Assembly (NCBI RefSeq): GCF_048595755.1 | Contig: NZ_CP184360.1 | Coordinates: 3,162,001-3,226,000, forward strand | Length of the DNA stretch: 64,000 nucleotides | From: Luteococcus sp048595755 | Lineage (GTDB): Bacteria; Actinomycetota; Actinomycetes; Propionibacteriales; Propionibacteriaceae | Reading direction: 5' to 3' | Part shown: positions 59,797 to 64,000 of the stretch, piece after piece | Position numbering within the stretch: position 1 is the stretch's first letter | How the letters are laid out: each line of letters opens with the position of its first letter | The notes under the pieces: generated by a model | What the model saw: only the letters and a program-made list of their open reading frames with translations | The model's database searches: none | Told to the model about the DNA's origin: nothing | Position numbers and translations under genes: made by a program

Positions 59797-60764
59797 GCCT
59801 GCTCCTGTCCACGTGCGGCGGCCACCACTCCGCGCAGCTGGTGCAACACCCTGTCTCGCAACCGGGCCGGCTCCAGCACGACGGCATTGGCCCCCGCGGC
59901 ACACACCTCGGCGGCCAGTTCGGCCTCGTTGCCACACGGCACCCGCCAGGCGGCGAAACCGGCTGGCAACGGGCGTGGCACCTCGATCCGTTCGGAACGG
60001 CGTGTCATGGCAGGTGCATGACCCTCGCGCACCGCAACCACCGCGGTGGCGTCCGGTCCGGCTGGCTCCAGCCGTCGGGCCATCTCGGCCAGGTCGACGT
60101 CGGGCACCTGGTAGGCCTCCCGCTCGGGGTGCAGGCGCGGCTCGCCGCTGATGCGCCCCATCTTGAACATGCGCGGTTCACCGCGGCTCAGGTCATGGCC
60201 CATCACGTACCAGCGGCCCTTGCGCCAGGTGACATTCCACGGCTCCAGCACCCGCTCCTCGCTGCCGCCGCGGTACCGGAAACTGACCCGGCGACGCTGC
60301 AGGGTGGCCTGCCAGATGGTCTCGAAGGCAGGTTCCACGGCCGTCACCGTCGGTTCCAGCGCGGCCAACCGGTCGGTGTCGGGCTCGACGCCGGTGGCGC
60401 GCAACTTGGTGAGCGCATTGACGGTCTGCTCGGCGGCACTGGCCTGCTGCCACACCTGCGCGGCGGCGCCCAGCACCGTCGCCTCGGCCGGGGTGAACTC
60501 CACCGGCGGGAACTCGAAGTCCGCCCGCCGGATGCGGTAACCCGGCTCGTCGTCGAAGAAGGCCTCGTTGTGACCGGTCTCCACCGGGACGCCCATGGCG
60601 CGCAGTTCATCCTTGTCGCGTTCGAAGGTGCGCTCGAAGGTGGCATCGCTCATGTCCTGGTAGCCCTCGACCACCTCGCGGATCTGGCTCTTGGGCAGGA
60701 AACGGCGGGCCGAGAGCAGGCAGATCGTGAGGTTCACGATACGTTCGCTCTTGCGGGGTGCCAT
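59793..60764 (-). CDS. pafB: WYL-domain transcription activator PafB
   Basis: PafB partners with PafC. The 323-residue protein starts MAPRKSERIVNLTICLLSARRFLPKSQIREVVEGY (winged helix), and its WYL domain has RRRVSFRYRGGSEERVLEPWNVTWRKGRWYVMGHD. ATG 60764 has AGAAGG upstream. It is transcribed away from gluQ, with 149 bases between them. Pups and proteasome genes are probably just beyond the right edge, since pafA is at 63021. Confidence 0.95.
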   Translation of the reverse strand: MAPRKSERIVNLTICLLSARRFLPKSQIREVVEGYQDMSDATFERTFERDKDELRAMGVPVETGHNEAFFDDEPGYRIRRADFEFPPVEFTPAEATVLGAAAQVWQQASAAEQTVNALTKLRATGVEPDTDRLAALEPTVTAVEPAFETIWQATLQRRRVSFRYRGGSEERVLEPWNVTWRKGRWYVMGHDLSRGEPRMFKMGRISGEPRLHPEREAYQVPDVDLAEMARRLEPAGPDATAVVAVREGHAPAMTRRSERIEVPRPLPAGFAAWRVPCGNEAELAAEVCAAGANAVVLEPARLRDRVLHQLRGVVAAARGQEQA

Positions 60765-60913
60765 GGGTGACCTTCTGCCGAGGGGACACAGTGTGCAGGA
60801 CGCCCTCGAGGCTACCAGCGGGCCACGATGACACTCGGCCGGCAGGTGGCGAGCGGCCCCGCCAGTCAGGGCTGCACCAGCCAGCAAGGACTCCACCAGC
60901 GGGAGGTGAGCCG

Positions 60914-61825
60914 ATGGACCGGCCAGGAGCGGGACGTTTCGCGCCCTCGCCCACCAGCGACCTCCACCTGGGCAACCTGCGCACGGCCCTGTTGGCCTGG
61001 TTGTGGGCCCGCAGCCAAGGACGCGACTTCCTGTTGCGCATCGAAGACCTCGACCAGCAGCGCGTGGCCGCCGCCCCCGAGGTGGCCCGACGCCAGCTCG
61101 ACGACCTGCAGGCCCTGGGCCTCGACTGGGATCCGCCGGTGGTTCGCCAAGGCGAACGCATCGAGCTCTACCGTCAGGCCATCGCGGGCCTGGAGACCTA
61201 CGAGTGTTTCTGCACGCGGCGTGAGATCGCCGAGGCCTCGCAGGCCCCCAACGGCGGGCCCGGCGCCACCAGTTGGCGTCCCTACCCCGGAACCTGTGCC
61301 CGGTTGACCAGCTTCCAACGTGACCAGCGCAGGCTCACCCGCGCCCCGGCCCTGCGGGTGCGAGCCCACGACGCGCGGCAGACGGTGCACGACGTGCATG
61401 CCGGCAGCATCACCGGCCCGGTGGACGACTTCGTGCTGCAACGCGCCGATGGCACCCCTGCCTACAACCTCGCCGTCGTGGTGGACGACGGCCTGCAGGG
61501 CATCACCCAGGTGACCCGGGGCGACGACCTGCTCGACTCGGCGCCGCGTCAGGCCTGGCTGGCGCGCCAGTTGGGCCATCCCGTGCCCGAATACGTGCAC
61601 GTCTCGCTCGCCCTCAATGCGCAGGGCAAGCGCTTGGCCAAGCGTGACGGTGCGGTGACACTGGCAGACCTGCAGGCCCACGGCGTCGGTGCCTCACAGG
61701 TGCTGCGTCGGTTGTGCCGCTCCGCCGGCCTTCCCGAGGCCGATACCGCGGCCGAGGTGCTCGCGGCCCTGGCCCCGGGCCAGCTGGACAATCCGCTGGT
61801 CTGGCGGGCCTGGACCGTCGCCTGA
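60914..61825 (+). CDS. gluQ: Glutamyl-Q tRNA(Asp) synthetase
   Basis: GluQ is the catalytic part of glutamyl-tRNA synthetase, without anticodon-binding domain, and adds glutamate to queuosine-34 of tRNA-Asp. The 303-residue product has the HIGH-like LHLGN (PSPTSDLHLGNLRTALLAWL), the KMSKS-like KRLAKRDG, and zinc ligands in CFC and YPGTC. GGGAGGTGA precedes ATG 60914. It is the only plus-strand gene in its surroundings. It cannot replace the full-length GltX. Confidence 0.95.
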   Translation: MDRPGAGRFAPSPTSDLHLGNLRTALLAWLWARSQGRDFLLRIEDLDQQRVAAAPEVARRQLDDLQALGLDWDPPVVRQGERIELYRQAIAGLETYECFCTRREIAEASQAPNGGPGATSWRPYPGTCARLTSFQRDQRRLTRAPALRVRAHDARQTVHDVHAGSITGPVDDFVLQRADGTPAYNLAVVVDDGLQGITQVTRGDDLLDSAPRQAWLARQLGHPVPEYVHVSLALNAQGKRLAKRDGAVTLADLQAHGVGASQVLRRLCRSAGLPEADTAAEVLAALAPGQLDNPLVWRAWTVA

Positions 61826-61877
61826 GGGCCTGGTCTCACCCAACCTGAGTCACCCAGCCCGCGTCACTGGGCCCAGG

Positions 61878-62990
61878 TCACTGGGGAACCTGCGCGGCGT
61901 CCTGGGCGTAGAGCAGGTCGATGACGTAGACGACGGTCGCCTTGCCCGGAACCTTGCCCTGACCCTGGTCGCCGTAGGCCTGCGACGGCGGGGCCACCAG
62001 CAGCACCCGGCTGCCGGTGGTCTGCCCGACCAGGCCCTTCTTCCACGCGGGGATCAGCTCGTTGAGCGGGCCGGTCTCCTCACCGGTGGCGTAGGTGTCC
62101 TGCAGGAGCTTGCCGTCGGCCCAGTTGTAGCTGCGGTAGTTCACGGTGATGGCGTCATTGGCCTTCACCTTGCGGCCCTCGCCCTTGACCAGCGGCTGGG
62201 TCAACAGCTCGGTGGGCGCATCGGACTTGGGAATGGTGACCGCCGGAACGCCCTTGGCGTCGTCCTTCACGGTCGGCAGCCCGGCCTTGGGCGGCACGGC
62301 CTTGCCGGTGGGCTTGGTGTACGGGGTGGAGAGGACGTCGATCGTGAAGACCAGGTTGTCGCCCTTCTCGATGCCGGCGGCCTGGTTGCCCCCGGTGGCG
62401 TCATAGCCGTCGGCGCCGGTCATCATGACCAGCACGCGGCTTCCCACCTTCTGGCCCTCCAGGGCCTTCTTGAAACCGGCCACCACGCCGTTGAGCGGGA
62501 AGGTCGCGGTCTGGCCGCGGCTGAAGGACTCGTCGAAGACCTTGCCGGTGCGCGCATTGACGCCCTGGTAGTTCACCTCGACGGTGCCGTCCTTGGGCAC
62601 CGCCGGTCCGGTGCCCTGCTTGAGCACCTTCACCTGGGTTTTCTGCACCGCCAGCGGCCACTGACCGGTCACCTTGGGGGCCTTGCCCGGATCGGTGGGG
62701 GCAACCTTGAGGGCCGACAGGTCCTTGATGACGGTCGGCTTCTTGGTGGGCGTGGGCTTGGCGCTGGGCGTGGCCTTCGCGCTGGGGGTGGCGGATGCGG
62801 CAGGCGTGGCGGAGGTCGCCGAGGAGCCCGCGGCGGGCGCCGACGAGGCAGCCGCACTGCTGCTGGCAGTCGTCTGGGTGGTCTCGTCACCGCCGCAGGC
62901 GGCCAGCGAGAGGCTCAGCCCAAGCGCCAGGCTGGCGGCACCCGCGCGTCGGCGAGCACGAGTGCGGACGTCCCCGGACTGGGGCTGCAT
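61878..62990 (-). CDS. Lipoprotein with two FKBP-type peptidyl-prolyl isomerase domains
   Basis: The 370-residue product has a basic N-terminus, a hydrophobic stretch (20-31) and the lipobox LAAC with C32, followed by a Ser/Ala/Pro/Thr/Lys-rich linker (40-95). Two FKBP domains follow (about 125-235 and 265-365: VEVNYQGVNARTGKVFDESFSRG, ITVNYRSYNWADGKLLQDTY). The first domain keeps most active-site aromatic residues; the second is more degenerate. It is probably a surface chaperone. It lies between gluQ and pafA, 30 bases past the pafA stop. Confidence 0.93.
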   Translation of the reverse strand: MQPQSGDVRTRARRRAGAASLALGLSLSLAACGGDETTQTTASSSAAASSAPAAGSSATSATPAASATPSAKATPSAKPTPTKKPTVIKDLSALKVAPTDPGKAPKVTGQWPLAVQKTQVKVLKQGTGPAVPKDGTVEVNYQGVNARTGKVFDESFSRGQTATFPLNGVVAGFKKALEGQKVGSRVLVMMTGADGYDATGGNQAAGIEKGDNLVFTIDVLSTPYTKPTGKAVPPKAGLPTVKDDAKGVPAVTIPKSDAPTELLTQPLVKGEGRKVKANDAITVNYRSYNWADGKLLQDTYATGEETGPLNELIPAWKKGLVGQTTGSRVLLVAPPSQAYGDQGQGKVPGKATVVYVIDLLYAQDAAQVPQ

Positions 62991-63020
62991 GGTCTGCGAG
63001 AAGAGAAGCACGGGTCGAGA

Positions 63021-64000
63021 CTACCCGAGCTCGCTGGGCCCCCACGATCGTCGTCGCGTGGCGAAGCTGCTCGACGCGGCGCGGCGCGGTTCGTCGGCCA
63101 TCCGGCCCAGCAGTGTCTCCACGGCCTGGTCCCTGGTGGTGGAGGCGTCGTCCACCACCACCGTGCCGTCGGCCAGGTCGTGGCAGGAGAAGCGCATCCA
63201 GTCCACCTGGTGTTCCCGCTGGTACTGCTGCGCGACGGTGAGGAAGGCCGAACGCAGGGCAGCACGCGTGGTGGACGGCGGCTCGTCGACGGCCCGGTGC
63301 GCCGCCTCCGGCGCCAACCAGTGCCAGACCTGGCCGCGCTGCTCGCTGATGCGCGCCAGCCCCTGCCCCTCGACGATGTCGTGCCAGGCCAGGTCCAGCT
63401 GGGCCAGCCGCGGATCGTCGTCGGTCAGCTGGTGGCGGGCGCGTTGGGCCTGCAACAGACGGTGCTTGGCCACCCAGTCGACGTGGCCCGCCAACCGTTC
63501 GGGAGCCCGGTCCTCCAGGGCCCGCAGGACCCCGTCCCACAACCGGTGCACCTCGGCCAGCTCCTCGTCGTCGACGAAGGCCTCCGCCGCCTGCCAGCAG
63601 AGCCGCTGCACCTCGAGCGTGCTGTGACCGGCGCTGGTGACGGCACGCTGCCCGCCCAGATCGGTGGAGACCTCCCGAATGGTTCGTCCCGGCTCGGGCA
63701 CCTGCACGCCCGCGAATCGCTCACCGGCCTCGACGGCCCGCAGCACCAACTCCATCGACCCCACGCGCAGCAGCGTGCTGTGGTCCAGCATCGTCGAGTC
63801 GCCGACGATCACGTGCAACCGACGGAAGCGCTGGGCATCGGCGTGGGGTTCGTCGCGGGTGTTGACCATCGGGCGCGAGCGGGTGGTGCCCGAACCGAGC
63901 GGATCCCACATGTGGGCCGCGCGCTGCGACAGCACGAAACGGCCAGTCCCCGAGCGGTCTCGCTGCCAGTGTCCGGCGCCGCAGATCAGCTGGCGGGTGG
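63021..64000 (-). CDS. pafA: Pup--protein ligase PafA, 5' end beyond window
   Basis: PafA ligates the small protein Pup to lysines of target proteins. The visible 326 residues are the C-terminal two thirds: the VLSQRAAHMWDPLGSGTTRSRPMVNTRDEPHAD segment (ATP and metal ligands), RLHVIVGDSTML and LAQLDLAWHDI match the family. The start is right of base 64000. The C-terminus runs about 20 residues past the usual end (after LLGRM), with an Arg/Ser-rich tail. PafA is linked to pafB and pafC through this locus, but its role is separate. Confidence 0.96.
   Translation of the reverse strand, partial: TRQLICGAGHWQRDRSGTGRFVLSQRAAHMWDPLGSGTTRSRPMVNTRDEPHADAQRFRRLHVIVGDSTMLDHSTLLRVGSMELVLRAVEAGERFAGVQVPEPGRTIREVSTDLGGQRAVTSAGHSTLEVQRLCWQAAEAFVDDEELAEVHRLWDGVLRALEDRAPERLAGHVDWVAKHRLLQAQRARHQLTDDDPRLAQLDLAWHDIVEGQGLARISEQRGQVWHWLAPEAAHRAVDEPPSTTRAALRSAFLTVAQQYQREHQVDWMRFSCHDLADGTVVVDDASTTRDQAVETLLGRMADEPRRAASSSFATRRRSWGPSELG

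Noticed and set aside
60914..61825. gltX (glutamyl-tRNA synthetase)
   Set aside because: At 303 residues it lacks the anticodon-binding domain and has the GluQ zinc motif.

Overview
The window is a gene-dense, high-GC chromosomal segment of an actinobacterium. Gene order and content point to the Propionibacteriaceae or a close relative. The evidence is the recA-recX-rny-miaB-miaA-dapF block, the pafA-fkbp-gluQ-pafB-pafC-tatA-tatC block, stand-alone pncC/cinA next to clgR and pgsA, and GTG starts with four-base stop/start overlaps. I see no prophage, insertion sequence, CRISPR array or rRNA operon. This is core genome, and the interest lies in regulatory sequences and small conserved proteins.

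Layout. 1-9.6 kb: dapF (cut by the window edge), miaA, miaB, a GalM-family epimerase with an orphan amino-acid-type ABC ATPase, RNase Y, recX, recA and a DUF3046 protein. 9.7-15.2 kb: the giant helicase Lhr and a DeoR regulator. 15.3-21.6 kb: clgR, pncC, pgsA, rimO, an unknown protein and ftsK. 21.6-26 kb: thiL, a one-domain Lrp-type sensor, ddl, an acyltransferase, an unknown small protein and HU. 26-38.7 kb: leuCD with a divergent IclR regulator, tRNA-Glu and tRNA-Gln, a CPBP protease, an FAH-fold enzyme, deoA, ilvE, leuB, and the ribDEBAH operon under an FMN riboswitch. 38.7-42.1 kb: a DUF3152 metalloprotease-like protein, a methyltransferase, a patatin and a DUF1648 membrane protein. 42.3-46.6 kb: ilvBNC with a leader peptide and attenuator, then a small membrane protein. 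46.7-55 kb: a HIT protein, a large FAD/Fe-S oxidoreductase, hisF, a DUF808 protein and a HelY helicase. 55-64 kb: a CmtR-like metal sensor with a CDF exporter, a diacylglycerol kinase-like enzyme, tatAC, pafBC, gluQ, a double-FKBP lipoprotein and pafA (cut by the edge).

How the genes work together. Branched-chain amino acid synthesis is nearly complete (ilvB, ilvN, ilvC, ilvE, leuB, leuC, leuD) and is controlled by at least two visible devices: a Leu/Val-rich leader peptide with a strong attenuator before ilvB, and a perfect dyad between leuC and the IclR gene. DNA repair is a second theme: recA has an exact match to the PafBC-type damage promoter, and pafB-pafC are 50 kb away in the same window. 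tRNA and ribosome modification (miaA, miaB, rimO, gluQ) is a third.

The most unexpected signal is a 24-base element, with 22 identities, found at the same distance (about 90-100 bases) upstream of clgR and of a small two-helix membrane protein gene 31 kb away. It contains two CAGC half-sites 11 bases apart, which resembles a binding site for an OmpR-type response regulator.
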